42,478 nucleotides of DNA from DATJUF01 sp035502655 (GCA_035502655.1 DATJUF010000261.1:1-42478); one strand, 5' to 3'; positions 32,401-41,397 are shown, counted from the stretch's first letter. Numbers and translations are program-made. The notes: a model not told the origin generated them from the letters alone.

Positions 32401-33736
32401 CCTTGCCTTCAATCAGCACCGGCTCGAAAGCCTGAATCCCCAGCCGATGGAGCGTAGGCGCCCGATTCAGCAGCACCGGATGCTCGCGGATGACGTCGTC
32501 CAGAATATCCCAGACGTCTTTGCCCTCCTTCTCGACCATCTTCTTGGCGCTCTTGATCGTGGTTACGTAGCCCTTTTCTTCGAGCTTGCTGTAGATAAAC
32601 GGCTTGAACAGCTCGAGCGCCATCTTCTTCGGCAAGCCGCATTGATGCAGCCGCAACTCGGGCCCGACGACAATCACTGAACGGCCCGAATAGTCGACTC
32701 GTTTGCCGAGCAGGTTCTGCCGGAAACGTCCCGACTTCCCTTTGAGCATATCGGATAGGGACTTCAGCGGGCGTTTGGCCGGACCAGTGATTGCGCGTCC
32801 GCGCCGCCCATTATCAAACAGCGCGTCAACCGCCTCCTGCAGCATCCGCTTTTCGTTGCGCACAATGATGTCAGGCGCGCTCAATTCGATCAGCCGCTTG
32901 AGGCGGTTGTTGCGGTTGATCACGCGGCGATAGAGATCGTTCAAGTCAGAAGTCGCGAAACGGCCGCCATCAAGGGGCACCAGCGGACGCAGATCCGGTG
33001 GAATCACCGGCAGAATCGTCAGAATCATCCATTCGGGACGATTACCCGACTCGCGGAAGGCATTGACTACTTTCAGGCGTTTGGAGACTTTCTTGCGGCG
33101 CGCTTCACTCGCCGTCGCCTTCATCTCGGCGCGCAACTCCTCCGACAGCTTGTCGAGTTCAAGACTGGAGAGCAGCGTGCGAATCGCCTCGGCACCCATC
33201 TCAGCCTTGAAACTCTCGCCGTATTGCTCGCGCGCCTCGCGGTACTTGCGCTCAGTGAGCAATTCGCGCGGCGCCAATGGAGTCTCACCCGGATCGATCA
33301 CGACGTAGGACTCGAAGTAGAGAACTTTCTCGAGTTCCTTTAACGTCATATCGACCAGCGTGCCGATACGCGAGGGCAGCGAGCGCAGAAACCAGATATG
33401 CGCGACTGGCGCCGCCAAATCGATATGGCCCATCCGCTCACGGCGGACCTTCGACTGGATGACCTCGACCCCGCACTTTTCGCAGACGACGCCGCGATGG
33501 CGCATCCGCTTGTACTTGCCGCAATTACATTCGTAGTCCTTGGTTGGACCAAAAATCTTCGCACAAAACAGCCCGTCACGTTCCGGCTTGAAGGTCCGGT
33601 AGTTTATCGTCTCGGGCTTTTTGACTTCGCCGTGCGACCATGATCGGATCATCTCAGGCGACGCGATCGAAATCCGGATCGCATTGAACGCCAGCGGATT
33701 CTTGGGCTTCTCAAACAGGCCAAACAGATCTTCCAT
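29492..33736 (-). CDS. rpoC: DNA-directed RNA polymerase subunit beta-prime
   Basis: Carries the catalytic Mg2+ loop NADFDGD at residues 458-464. The N-terminal zinc ribbon has Cys70, Cys72, Cys85 and Cys88. The second zinc site is formed by Cys in DDCGT and LTCQSRQGVCVKCYGRD. The bridge helix and trigger loop region (MADSGARGSEQQIRQLAGLRGLMAKPSGEIIETPI and downstream) is intact. The 1414 residues are near the E. coli length. A small linker of about 30 residues, rich in Glu, Asp, Ala, Gly and Pro, sits at about 554-585 after the LHARVTVRMHT strand. It starts 27 bases after rpoB. Confidence 0.98.
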   Translation of the reverse strand: MEDLFGLFEKPKNPLAFNAIRISIASPEMIRSWSHGEVKKPETINYRTFKPERDGLFCAKIFGPTKDYECNCGKYKRMRHRGVVCEKCGVEVIQSKVRRERMGHIDLAAPVAHIWFLRSLPSRIGTLVDMTLKELEKVLYFESYVVIDPGETPLAPRELLTERKYREAREQYGESFKAEMGAEAIRTLLSSLELDKLSEELRAEMKATASEARRKKVSKRLKVVNAFRESGNRPEWMILTILPVIPPDLRPLVPLDGGRFATSDLNDLYRRVINRNNRLKRLIELSAPDIIVRNEKRMLQEAVDALFDNGRRGRAITGPAKRPLKSLSDMLKGKSGRFRQNLLGKRVDYSGRSVIVVGPELRLHQCGLPKKMALELFKPFIYSKLEEKGYVTTIKSAKKMVEKEGKDVWDILDDVIREHPVLLNRAPTLHRLGIQAFEPVLIEGKAIQLHPLVCVAYNADFDGDQMAVHIPLSIEAQVESRALMMSTNNILSPASGKPIIVPTQDMVLGLYYMTRERPLARGEGRVFASPAEVRIAYDHGAIDLHARVTVRMHTSGQAAVAEDEDGRPSAPHSNGVIHEGEPERVETTVGRILLYEIVPPEVPFAEVNRTMKKKELGNLIDLVYRRAGNKATVIFADRLKDVGFEFATRAGISISIKDMTIPPQKAQLLEQAQKQVSEIQKQYNNGVITDGERYNKVVDIWAEVQDEIGGAVLKGLATQVYGKDDKGLDVVGPSFNPIFIMADSGARGSEQQIRQLAGLRGLMAKPSGEIIETPITANFREGLTVLQYFISTHGARKGLADTALKTANSGYLTRRLVDVAQDSIITEDDCGTLDGIEMTPLVEGGEVIEGLGDRVLGRVALEDIRDPFTNEVLIKANDMIDEDKVVQIEDAGLERVKIRSVLTCQSRQGVCVKCYGRDLGRGHQVNMGEAIGIMAAQSIGEPGTQLTMRTFHIGGTASRRAEQTTLEARNEGLVRLHNVKTVPSHDGSLVVMTRHGEVAITAVVQNESGGPARERERERYPLVYGAKLRKADGERVKPGELIAEWDPYTTPIITELAGTVKYGDIIEGKTMEERVDERTGARSNVIVEFKELDVRPRISIKDESGKTAKLENSENYARYYLPIGAYIAVAEGTHVDAGEVIAKIPRETTKTKDITGGLPRVAELFEARKPKEFAVISEIDGQVSFGKDTKGKRKVVVTPEVGQPREYLIPKGKHIGVHEGDIIKAGEPLMEGSSNPHDILTILGEKALAKYLVDEIQEIYRLQGVRINDKHIEVIVRQMLRRVRIKEVGDTDFLVGDQTEKWRFDEENGRVLMKGGEPAIAEPLLLGITKASLSTESFISAASFQETTRVLTEAAINGKVDRLIGLKENVIMGRLIPAGTGLPQYNRMEVKVEGTPAGEELDKAEQNAMAAVGD

Positions 33737-33763
33737 TACTCAATGCTCCCTTGAAGGCCCGCT

Positions 33764-36700
33764 TCAGGCTCGTTGTGCATGCTCAAGCAAGTCCACATTC
33801 AGGCACAACGACTGGAGTTCCTTGACCATGACGTTGAACGACTCCGGCAGACCCGGCTCAAGCGTATTCTCGCCCTTGACGATCGCCTCGTACATCCGGG
33901 TGCGCCCGGCCACGTCGTCCGACTTGACGGTCAGCATTTCCTGCAGGGTGTAGGCGGCGCCGTAAGCCTCAAGCGCCCACACTTCCATCTCACCTAGCCG
34001 CTGGCCGCCGAATTGGGCCTTGCCGCCTAGCGGCTGCTGCGTCACCAAGCTGTACGGTCCAGTCGAGCGTGCGTGAATCTTATCTTCGACCAAATGATGC
34101 AGCTTCATGATGTACATGACGCCCACTGTTACAGGCTGTTCGAAGGGCAGACCGGTACGGCCGTCATAGAGCGTGCACTGGCCGCTCTCCGGCAGTTCCG
34201 CGCGCTTAAGCAGGGCGAAGATTTCCTCTTCGCGTGCGCCGTCGAAAACCGGCGAGGCCGTATGCACGCCGCTCCGCGCCTTATCCGCCAGCCGCACGAC
34301 TTCGGCCTCGGAAAGAGCCTCGATAAATTCCTGATTCTCCTTTTCCGGATAAAGATCCTTGAGCCGCTTGCGCAACTGGGCCGGCGTCGAACCGTTGCCC
34401 ATCTCATGTTCGAGCTTGCGTCCCAATTCGAGCGCCGCCCATCCTAAATGGGTTTCGAGAATCTGCCCAACGTTCATCCGCGAGGGCACGCCCAATGGAT
34501 TCAGGACAATATCGACCGGCGTACCGTCGGCCGTCCGAGGCATATCCTCAGGCGGCAGGATACGTGACAGCACGCCTTTGTTGCCGTGCCGTCCCGCCAT
34601 TTTGTCGCCAACCTGCAACCGGCGCTTGATCGCGACGAAGACCTTGATCATTTTAATCACGCCGGGCGCTAATTCATCGCCGGCCTTGAGCCGCTCGATC
34701 TTGGCCTCGTAATGATTCTGCACCGCCTCAACGTTGGCGTTCATCGCGCCCAGCGCCTGCGCCACTTCGGTAGTCGAGGCTTCATTTTCGAGCCGCAATT
34801 GGCCCCATAGCGGCGGCGGCAGTTCGTCGAGGTCGTCTGCGCTGAGCTCGTCCCCCTTGTTGAATAGGACGCGCCGGTCGTCGGCAATCACGCGCCCAGC
34901 CAGCTTCTTGCCGGCCACTGCCTTCTTTAGCTTGCGCAGGGTTTCCTGCCGAATGATACGGACTTCTTCGCCTTCGTCCTGTTTGAGCCGTTCGGCTTCG
35001 AGCTGCTGAATCTCCTGCGTCCGATCATCGCGGGTAACACCGCGCCGCGAGAACACGCGCGCATCGATTACCGCGCCTTCGACTCCCGGTGGAACGCGCA
35101 GCGAGGTATCGCGCACCTCGCCAGCCTTTTCGCCGAAGATCGCGCGTAACAGCTTCTCTTCGGGGCTGAGCTGGGTCTCACCCTTAGGCGTGATTTTGCC
35201 GACCAGAATATCGCTCGGGCGGACTTCAGCGCCGATCCGGATGATGCCACTGGTGTCGAGATTTTTCAGCGCATCCTCGCCGACGTTGGGAATATCCCGC
35301 GTGATCTCCTCAGGTCCGAGCTTGGTATCACGTGCGATACATTCGAATTCCTCAATATGCACCGACGTGAACAGGTCTTCCTTGACCACCCGCTCCGAGA
35401 TCAGGATCGAATCCTCGAAGTTGTAGCCTCCCCAGGGCATGAACGCGACCACCACGTTGCGCCCAAGCGCGAGCTCGCCCATGTCGGTCGAGGGACCGTC
35501 CGCCAGGACGTCGCCCGCCTTTACGCGCTCGCCCTTCACTACGATTGGCCGCTGATTAATACAGGTGTTCTGATTCGAGCGCTGGTATTTGACGAGATTG
35601 TAGATATCCACGCCGGCATCGCGCAGGTCCCTGTTCTGCTTGTCCGCGCGAACTACGATTCGTTCGGCGTCGACGCTCTCGATCACACCGTCACGCTTGG
35701 CAATTGTGGTGACGCCGGAGTCGCGTCCAACGGTCATCTCAAGCCCAGTGCCGACCAGTGGCGCCTCGGTCTTGAGCAGCGGCACCGCCTGCCGCTGCAT
35801 ATTTGAGCCCATCAGAGCGCGATTCGCGTCATCGTTTTCAAGGAAGGGGATCAGCGACGCCGCGACCGATACGAGTTGGTTGGGCGAGACGTCCATGTAC
35901 TGAACTTCTTCGCGCCGAACTACCGTGAATTCGCCACCGATGCGCGCCGACACCAGTTCGTTCTCGAAACGCCCCTGGCTGTCGAGCGGAGCGTTGGCCT
36001 GTGCAATAACCGTCTCTTCTTCCTGCAATGCTGACAGATAGACGATACGCTCAGTCACCCGTCCACTTTCGACTTCGCGGTACGGGGTTTCGATAAAGCC
36101 ATATTCGTTAACCCGCGCATAAGTCGAGAGTGCGGCGATAAGCCCGATATTCGGACCTTCCGGCGTTTCAATCGGACAAACCCGCCCATAATGCGTCGGA
36201 TGAACGTCACGAACCTCGAAACCCGCGCGCTCACGGGTGAGTCCGCCCGGTCCGAGGGCTGAGAGCCGCCGCTTATGCGCAATCTCGGACAGCGGATTCG
36301 TCTGATCCATGAACTGCGAAAGCTGCGAGGAGCCGAAAAATTCCTTGATCACCGCTGAGGCCGGCTTGTAGTTAACCAACTCCTGCGGCATCAGGGTTTC
36401 GATATCCTGCAGGCTCATCCGCTCCTTGATCGCGCGCTCCATCCGCACCAGGCCGATCCGGAACTGGTTCTCGACCAGTTCACCGACCGCGCGCACCCGC
36501 CGGTTCCCCAGATGGTCAATATCGTCAACCTGGCCGATCCCATTCTTGAGATCGATCAGGTAACGTACCACTTCGAGAATATCCTCGCGGCGCAAGGTGC
36601 CTTGCTCGAGTGGAATATCGAGCTTCAACTTATGGTTGAGCTTCAGCCGTCCGACCTTCGAAAGATCGTACCGTTCGGGATTGAAAAACAGGTTGTTGAA

Positions 36701-37876
36701 GAAGGTGGTCGCTGTCTGCAACGTCGGCGGATCACCCGGACGCAATCGCCGATAGATCTCGATTATCGCGTCTTCGGGCTTCTCGAGCTTATCCTGCCCG
36801 AGCGTCAGGCGGAGCGGACCACCGCCCGGCTGATCTTCCGTATAAAGCACCTCGATAATCGGCACGGCATGGGCTTTGAGCTTCTCGATTGTCTCCTCGG
36901 TCAGCTCCTCGTTGCATTGCACAAGCACTTCGCCGGTAGTCGAATCAACCACGTCATGCGCCGAAACGCGTCCAGCCGCCTCTTCCATCGCAATCGGAAT
37001 CTCACTCAGCCCGGCCGCCTGCAGCGCACGCACGGTTGCCTTGTTGAACTTGCGGCCCTCACGCGCAAGTACTTCGCCCGTTTTCGGATCCTTGACCTCG
37101 CGTGAAACCCGCGAACCGAGTAGCTGATCGGGCTTGAACTCCTTCGCAAGCTGGCGTTCGCCAAGGATCAATACGTCTTTGCGATAAAAGTAGTTGAGCA
37201 GATCTTCGGTGGTCATTCCGAGTGCACGCAATGGCACGGTAGCGGGGAACTTACGCCGGCGATCGATCCGGACGTAAAGCACGTCGCGCGGATCGAACTC
37301 GAAATCGATCCAGCTTCCGCGATAGGGAATGATCCGCGCCGAATAGAGCAGCTTGCCGGTAGAATGGGTCCGGCCCTTGTCATGTTCGAAGAAGACCCCC
37401 GGCGAACGATGGAGTTGCGAAACAATAACCCGCTCGGTGCCGTTGACCATGAAGGTGCCGTTCGCCGTCATCAACGGGATCTCACCGAAGTAGACTTCCT
37501 GCTCTTTGACGTTCTTGATCGAGCGGCGCCCAGCTTCAACGTCCCATATGACCAGTTGAATCTTGACCTTGAGCGGCGCTGCGTAGGTCATGCCGCGCTG
37601 ATGGCATTCCTCAACGTCGTACTTGGGAATGCCTAACTCGTAACTGACGAATTCGAGCGAAGCCGTCTCGTTGAAATCCTTAATCGGGAAAACAGACTTG
37701 AAAACCGCCTGCAGTCCTTTATCCTCGCGCTCGTCGGAACGTACATCAGCTTGCAGGAATTCCTCATACGAACGCTTTTGGATCTCGATCAGATTTGGTA
37801 TATCGATGATTTTTTTGATCTTGCCAAATGAGCGCCGAAGGCGAAGATTACTGGTGACTTGGGTTAATTGAGCCAT
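33764..37876 (-). CDS. rpoB: DNA-directed RNA polymerase subunit beta
   Basis: The second-largest catalytic subunit, 1370 residues. The rifampicin-pocket region (about residues 510-560) reads SSQLSQFMDQTNPLSEIAHKRRLSALGPGG, i.e. the usual sensitive-type Asp, His and Ser positions. Downstream are TPEGPNIGLIAALSTYARVN, the flap and the C-terminal clamp segment with KPGQRLGEMEVWAL-like AQFGGQRLGEMEVWALEAYGA. Its ATG at 37876 is 239 bases after rplL, a gap typical of this junction in bacteria, which contains a possible RNA hairpin. Confidence 0.98.
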   Translation of the reverse strand: MAQLTQVTSNLRLRRSFGKIKKIIDIPNLIEIQKRSYEEFLQADVRSDEREDKGLQAVFKSVFPIKDFNETASLEFVSYELGIPKYDVEECHQRGMTYAAPLKVKIQLVIWDVEAGRRSIKNVKEQEVYFGEIPLMTANGTFMVNGTERVIVSQLHRSPGVFFEHDKGRTHSTGKLLYSARIIPYRGSWIDFEFDPRDVLYVRIDRRRKFPATVPLRALGMTTEDLLNYFYRKDVLILGERQLAKEFKPDQLLGSRVSREVKDPKTGEVLAREGRKFNKATVRALQAAGLSEIPIAMEEAAGRVSAHDVVDSTTGEVLVQCNEELTEETIEKLKAHAVPIIEVLYTEDQPGGGPLRLTLGQDKLEKPEDAIIEIYRRLRPGDPPTLQTATTFFNNLFFNPERYDLSKVGRLKLNHKLKLDIPLEQGTLRREDILEVVRYLIDLKNGIGQVDDIDHLGNRRVRAVGELVENQFRIGLVRMERAIKERMSLQDIETLMPQELVNYKPASAVIKEFFGSSQLSQFMDQTNPLSEIAHKRRLSALGPGGLTRERAGFEVRDVHPTHYGRVCPIETPEGPNIGLIAALSTYARVNEYGFIETPYREVESGRVTERIVYLSALQEEETVIAQANAPLDSQGRFENELVSARIGGEFTVVRREEVQYMDVSPNQLVSVAASLIPFLENDDANRALMGSNMQRQAVPLLKTEAPLVGTGLEMTVGRDSGVTTIAKRDGVIESVDAERIVVRADKQNRDLRDAGVDIYNLVKYQRSNQNTCINQRPIVVKGERVKAGDVLADGPSTDMGELALGRNVVVAFMPWGGYNFEDSILISERVVKEDLFTSVHIEEFECIARDTKLGPEEITRDIPNVGEDALKNLDTSGIIRIGAEVRPSDILVGKITPKGETQLSPEEKLLRAIFGEKAGEVRDTSLRVPPGVEGAVIDARVFSRRGVTRDDRTQEIQQLEAERLKQDEGEEVRIIRQETLRKLKKAVAGKKLAGRVIADDRRVLFNKGDELSADDLDELPPPLWGQLRLENEASTTEVAQALGAMNANVEAVQNHYEAKIERLKAGDELAPGVIKMIKVFVAIKRRLQVGDKMAGRHGNKGVLSRILPPEDMPRTADGTPVDIVLNPLGVPSRMNVGQILETHLGWAALELGRKLEHEMGNGSTPAQLRKRLKDLYPEKENQEFIEALSEAEVVRLADKARSGVHTASPVFDGAREEEIFALLKRAELPESGQCTLYDGRTGLPFEQPVTVGVMYIMKLHHLVEDKIHARSTGPYSLVTQQPLGGKAQFGGQRLGEMEVWALEAYGAAYTLQEMLTVKSDDVAGRTRMYEAIVKGENTLEPGLPESFNVMVKELQSLCLNVDLLEHAQRA

Positions 37877-37970
37877 TTCTACCTCTCAGGCGGCCTGCAC
37901 TGGCCAAACACGCCTGCAAACGGCTGAAACCATGGAATGCTCTGGGCCAGGAGAAGGCAGCCCGGAAAAG

Positions 37971-38020
37971 CTGAAGCGGAGCAACCGAACTACAACCGAT
38001 GGTTCAGATCGCTCCGTCAG
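37971..38020 (-). promoter_or_regulatory. long imperfect hairpin in the rplL-rpoB gap
   Basis: CTGA plus CGGAGC (37971-37974 and 37977-37982) pairs with GCTCCG plus TCAG (38011-38020), a 10-bp stem with a two-base bulge. The loop contains a smaller AACC/GGTT hairpin. The equivalent gap in E. coli has an attenuator and an RNase III cleavage site, so this may be a processing or attenuation element. There is no T tract, so it is not a classical terminator. The rest of the 239-base gap shows nothing I can name. Confidence 0.35.
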
Positions 38021-38115
38021 CGCGAGCCGGCATAGGCAGGCTGACGCATCGCTTTTCAGCATGCGATCAACCTCATACTTGCGCCGGTAGCTGGATGCCA
38101 AAGACCCTCCAGCCC

Positions 38116-38511
38116 TTATTTTAATTCGACTGATCCGCCAACCTCTTCCAGTTTCTTCTTGACCTCTTCGGCTTCGGCTTTGTTAACACCTTCTTTCACC
38201 GCCTTGGGCGCGCCATCGACCAAATCTTTAGCTTCCTTGAGACCAAGTCCGGTCAGTTCGCGGACGACCTTGATAACCTGAATTTTCTTGTCGCCGGCCG
38301 CGGTGAGAATCACGCTGAACTCGTCTTTTTCGACCGCCGGAGCCGCCGCACCACCGCCTGCTGCCGGTGCCGCGGCTACCGCCACCGGGGCCGCCGCCGA
38401 AACGCCGAGCTCGGCCTCCAACTCTTTGACGAGCGCGGCCGCATCCAGCAGGCTCAGGTTTTTGAGATAATCCTTAACCTGGTCGCGGCTAAGCTGTGCT
38501 GCTTCTGACAT
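38116..38511 (-). CDS. rplL: 50S ribosomal protein L7/L12
   Basis: The stalk protein that recruits translational GTPases, present as several dimers on L10. The ATG at 38511 gives 131 residues with AAGGAG nine bases upstream. An open frame extends 22 codons further without a ribosome site. N-terminal dimerisation domain (about 1-35), an Ala/Pro/Gly-rich flexible hinge (about 36-60) and the conserved C-terminal domain (EKDEFSVILTAAGDKKIQVIKVVRELTGLGLKEAKDLVDGAP) are in order. It lies 84 bases after rplJ. Confidence 0.97.
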   Translation of the reverse strand: MSEAAQLSRDQVKDYLKNLSLLDAAALVKELEAELGVSAAAPVAVAAAPAAGGGAAAPAVEKDEFSVILTAAGDKKIQVIKVVRELTGLGLKEAKDLVDGAPKAVKEGVNKAEAEEVKKKLEEVGGSVELK

Positions 38512-38595
38512 CTGATTTCTCTCCTTATCCTCGCGGCCAGCGGAGCGGTACGAGGGAACGCACCGCGGCCAATTCATTTCGCGCTAACTGAATAT

Positions 38596-39168
38596 TCAAG
38601 CCGGCGCAGATTCCGCACTCTCTGCCGAAGGCTCACTCGACGGCGCAGGGGTATCCGCCTGCTTCTTCTCAATCGCGCCAAGCAGCCGCGCGAGCGCAGA
38701 ACCTGGTTCATTGAGCAACCGCGCCAACTGGGTGGCTGGCGCCTGCAAAAGACCCAGCAACTGCGCAAAGATCACTTCACGCGGCGGCAATGACGCCAGC
38801 GCCTCGACTTCGGCCGCAGTGATTGGCTTGCCGTCCAGCACGCCGCCTCGAATCTTGAAGCGCTCGCCCAATTCCTTGAGCGAACTGACCGTTTTGGCCA
38901 GTTCGACCGGGTCAGCATAGCTGAGGACCAAACCTAACGGACCGCTCAGTGAAGGCTCCAGCCCGGCATACCGGGTGTCCTTGATTGCGCGGCGTACCAA
39001 GGTGTTTTTGGCCACACGGAACTCGCCATTGACTGCACGGATACGCCTGCGCATGTCGTCCGATTCCCCCGCCTTAACGCCCTTATAATCCGATAGCAAC
39101 GCGATACTGGCCCGGCTAAAACTAGCGGCGAGTTCTTCAACTAATGCAGTCTTTTCTTCCTTACGCAT
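38596..39168 (-). CDS. rplJ: 50S ribosomal protein L10
   Basis: L10 anchors the L7/L12 stalk through its C-terminal helix. The 190 residues include the N-terminal RNA-binding domain (MRKEEKTALVEELAASFSRASIALLSDYKGVKAGE) and the helix regions LARLLNEPGSALARLLGAIEKK that dock L12 dimers. A low-complexity Ser/Pro/Ala/Glu tail closes the protein. It begins only 16 bases after rplA ends, which leaves no room for the long rplJ leader used for autoregulation in E. coli, unless that element lies inside rplA. Confidence 0.97.
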   Translation of the reverse strand: MRKEEKTALVEELAASFSRASIALLSDYKGVKAGESDDMRRRIRAVNGEFRVAKNTLVRRAIKDTRYAGLEPSLSGPLGLVLSYADPVELAKTVSSLKELGERFKIRGGVLDGKPITAAEVEALASLPPREVIFAQLLGLLQAPATQLARLLNEPGSALARLLGAIEKKQADTPAPSSEPSAESAESAPA

Positions 39169-39184
39169 TTGACGTCCTGCCCGG

Positions 39185-39892
39185 CTAAGCAGCCACAGCC
39201 GCGGTCCGCGCCGTAGCGAGATCGACCCGGACTCCCGGCCCCATCGTCGAAGCCAGCGCGACGGTCTTTATATAGTTACCTTTAGCGCTGGCCGGCTTCG
39301 ACCGCACTATCGCGTCAAGCAGTGCGTGTGCATTTTGGGAGAGCTTCTCGTCACCAAAGCTGACCTTGCCGATACGCGCATGCACTACGCCAGCTTTATC
39401 GACGCGGTAGTCAACCTTACCTGCTTTGACTTCGCTCACCGCTTTGGCGACGTCGAAGGTCACCGTACCAACGCGAGGGTTCGGCATCAGCCCGCGTGGC
39501 CCCAAAATTTTCCCGATCCGGCCAACTGCCCCCATGATATCGGGTGTCGCAATCACTCTATCGAAATCGAGCCAGTTCTCTTCCTGGATTCGCTTGATCA
39601 GGTCCTCACCGCCGACGAAATCCGCACCCGCTTCGCGCGCTTCCAATTCCTTCGCGCCCTTGGCCAGCACCAGCACGCGATCGACCTTACCTGTCCCATT
39701 CGGCAGCACCACCGTGCCCCGCACATTCTGATCCGCCTGCCGGGGATCGACATTAAGCCGCACAGCCATCTCCACTGTTTCGTCAAACTTCGCGGTCTTG
39801 CTATCGATTACCAGCTTCAAGGCTTCTTCAAGCGGATAGCGCCGTTCGCGATCAATCTTTTTTAGAGCTTCTTGATACTTTTTCCCAGCCAT
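39185..39892 (-). CDS. rplA: 50S ribosomal protein L1
   Basis: L1 forms the mobile stalk that handles E-site tRNA and in many bacteria represses the L11 operon by binding its mRNA. The 235-residue protein starts MAGKKYQEALKKIDRERRYPLEEALKLV and has the conserved block IMGAVGRIGKILGPRGLMPNPRVGTVT. I looked for an L1 target structure in the rplK leader and could not identify one by eye. ATG at 39892, 36 bases after rplK. Confidence 0.97.
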   Translation of the reverse strand: MAGKKYQEALKKIDRERRYPLEEALKLVIDSKTAKFDETVEMAVRLNVDPRQADQNVRGTVVLPNGTGKVDRVLVLAKGAKELEAREAGADFVGGEDLIKRIQEENWLDFDRVIATPDIMGAVGRIGKILGPRGLMPNPRVGTVTFDVAKAVSEVKAGKVDYRVDKAGVVHARIGKVSFGDEKLSQNAHALLDAIVRSKPASAKGNYIKTVALASTMGPGVRVDLATARTAAVAA

Positions 39893-39928
39893 TGGTTTCA
39901 GCCGGCCCTGTTGGCCGTCCCTCCCCGC

Positions 39929-40354
39929 CTAGTCGGTGACTTCGATTCCCATCGAGCGCGCGGTCCCCTCAACGGAGCGCATCGCCGCACCGAGATCAAT
40001 CGCGTTGAGATCTTTCAATTTGGTCTTGGCAATCTCTTCGATCTGCTTGCGCGTAACCTTCCCGACCTTATTCTTGTTCGGCGTAGGTGAACCCTTCGGG
40101 ATTCCAGCCGCCTTCAGCAACAAGACCGGCGCGGGCGGACTCTTGGTTATAAATGTAAACGAACGGTCGGCATAGACCGTAATAATCACCGGTACGACGA
40201 GGCCCTGGAGATTCTGCGTCTGCGCGTTAAAGGACTTGCAGAATTCCATGATATTTACACCGCGCTGGCCGAGTGCCGGCCCCACCGGCGGTGAGGGATT
40301 CGCTGCCCCCGCGGGAATTTGCAATTTTATCTGGCCGGTTACTTTCTTCGCCAT
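39929..40354 (-). CDS. rplK: 50S ribosomal protein L11
   Basis: L11 with its rRNA target forms the GTPase-associated centre, the thiostrepton site, and is needed for RelA activation. The 141 residues begin MAKKVTGQIKLQIPAGAANPSPPVGPALGQRGVNIMEFCKSFN, which is essentially canonical, including the Pro-rich hinge. It starts 98 bases after nusG ends. Confidence 0.98.
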   Translation of the reverse strand: MAKKVTGQIKLQIPAGAANPSPPVGPALGQRGVNIMEFCKSFNAQTQNLQGLVVPVIITVYADRSFTFITKSPPAPVLLLKAAGIPKGSPTPNKNKVGKVTRKQIEEIAKTKLKDLNAIDLGAAMRSVEGTARSMGIEVTD

Positions 40355-40452
40355 CTGAACCTAAACCAAGGCCGAAAAACGAGCGGACTCGCCTTCGCCG
40401 CCGAGATTGAAAGACCCTCGAACTCGCGAGCTTTACCGCAGCCCGAATCGCT

Positions 40453-41043
40453 TTACGATTTTTCCACCTGCACGAAATCGAGCTCGACCGGGGTGGCCCG
40501 TCCGAAAATCGATATCAGCACTCGCACCTTGCCTTTATCGGGACGGACTTCTTCGACCGTGCCATTAAAATCCTGAAACGGCCCATCTACTACTTTGACC
40601 GCCTCGCCCACTTCGAATTGAACCTTGGGCTTGGGCTTGAGCGCCCCTTCTTCCATCTGCTGCCGGATCGCGTGAACTTCCGACTCCGGAACTTCAGGCG
40701 GCATCGTCGAATGCCCAACGAATCCGGTGACTTTAGGCGTATCTTTGATTATGTGCCAAGTCTCGTCGTCTAACTCCATATTGACGAATATGTAGCCTGG
40801 GAAGAACTTACGATTAGAGACCTTGCGCTGGCCACCCTTGCCGAGTTCCTGCACCCGCTCAATCGGCACTACCACTTCGCCGATCCGATCGGCAATAGCC
40901 TCAGTCTCCTTATGCATCCGGAGCAGCCGTATGCGCTCCTCAAGCGCAGACTTAGCCTTTTGCTCGTAGCCGGAATAAGTATGCACGACATACCATTTCC
41001 GGCTGCCGACGTTTTTCGCTTGCAGAGTTCCAGCGTCTTCCAT
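40453..41043 (-). CDS. nusG: transcription termination/antitermination factor NusG
   Basis: NusG binds RNA polymerase through its N-terminal NGN domain (KWYVVHTYSGYEQKAKSALEERI, about residues 16-40, and FFPGYIFVNMELDDETWHIIKDTPKVTGFVG) and links to S10 or Rho through the C-terminal KOW domain (VVDGPFQDFNGTVEEVRPDKGKVRVLISIFGRATPVELDF). The 196 residues include about 15 extra N-terminal residues before the NGN domain. It lies 74 bases after secE and before rplK, the standard order. Confidence 0.98.
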   Translation of the reverse strand: MEDAGTLQAKNVGSRKWYVVHTYSGYEQKAKSALEERIRLLRMHKETEAIADRIGEVVVPIERVQELGKGGQRKVSNRKFFPGYIFVNMELDDETWHIIKDTPKVTGFVGHSTMPPEVPESEVHAIRQQMEEGALKPKPKVQFEVGEAVKVVDGPFQDFNGTVEEVRPDKGKVRVLISIFGRATPVELDFVQVEKS

Positions 41044-41117
41044 TAAGGCTCAGGCTGCCTAACTGTTAACCAATCAAGCTTGTCAGCCAAGTCAACAGAT
41101 GCTTCCATTGAGATTGC

Positions 41118-41321
41118 CTAGCTCACCAATTGGCGAACGATCCGGCTCGCCCCCATATCAATCAGTCCCAGCCACAGCGCAATCACTATCGTCAAGGCCA
41201 CCACTACCAAGGTCGCCTGCATCGTCTCTCTGGGCGACGGAAAGTGGACCTTAGACAGCTCCGTCCAGGACTCTTTAACAAAACTTATGCCCTCTTCGAG
41301 GTAACCTTTGATACTAGCCAT
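41118..41321 (-). CDS. secE: preprotein translocase subunit SecE, single-span form
   Basis: The essential clamp around SecY. The 67-residue protein has the amphipathic helix and SecE signature ESWTELSKVHFPSPRETMQAT, then one membrane segment (about residues 37-57). This is the short single-span form found in most bacteria, unlike the three-span E. coli protein. I choose the ATG at 41321 (MASIKGYLEEG); an upstream TTG at 41345 is possible but adds a non-conserved segment. Confidence 0.94.
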   Translation of the reverse strand: MASIKGYLEEGISFVKESWTELSKVHFPSPRETMQATLVVVALTIVIALWLGLIDMGASRIVRQLVS

Positions 41322-41397
41322 TTTGAAAGAGCTCTTCAACCTCAAGCGCAGTTTGCATCATAAATTATCCCGGTTCCGGCCTAGCTCTTGCTTCGCC

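Noticed and set aside
37886..38101. A 71-codon minus-strand frame in the rplL-rpoB gap
   Set aside because: No ribosome site, no recognisable sequence, and it spans a likely RNA hairpin; the gap is normally non-coding.
40355..40452. L1-binding autoregulatory structure in the rplK leader
   Set aside because: I could not recognise the conserved L1 target by eye; a covariance search would be needed.
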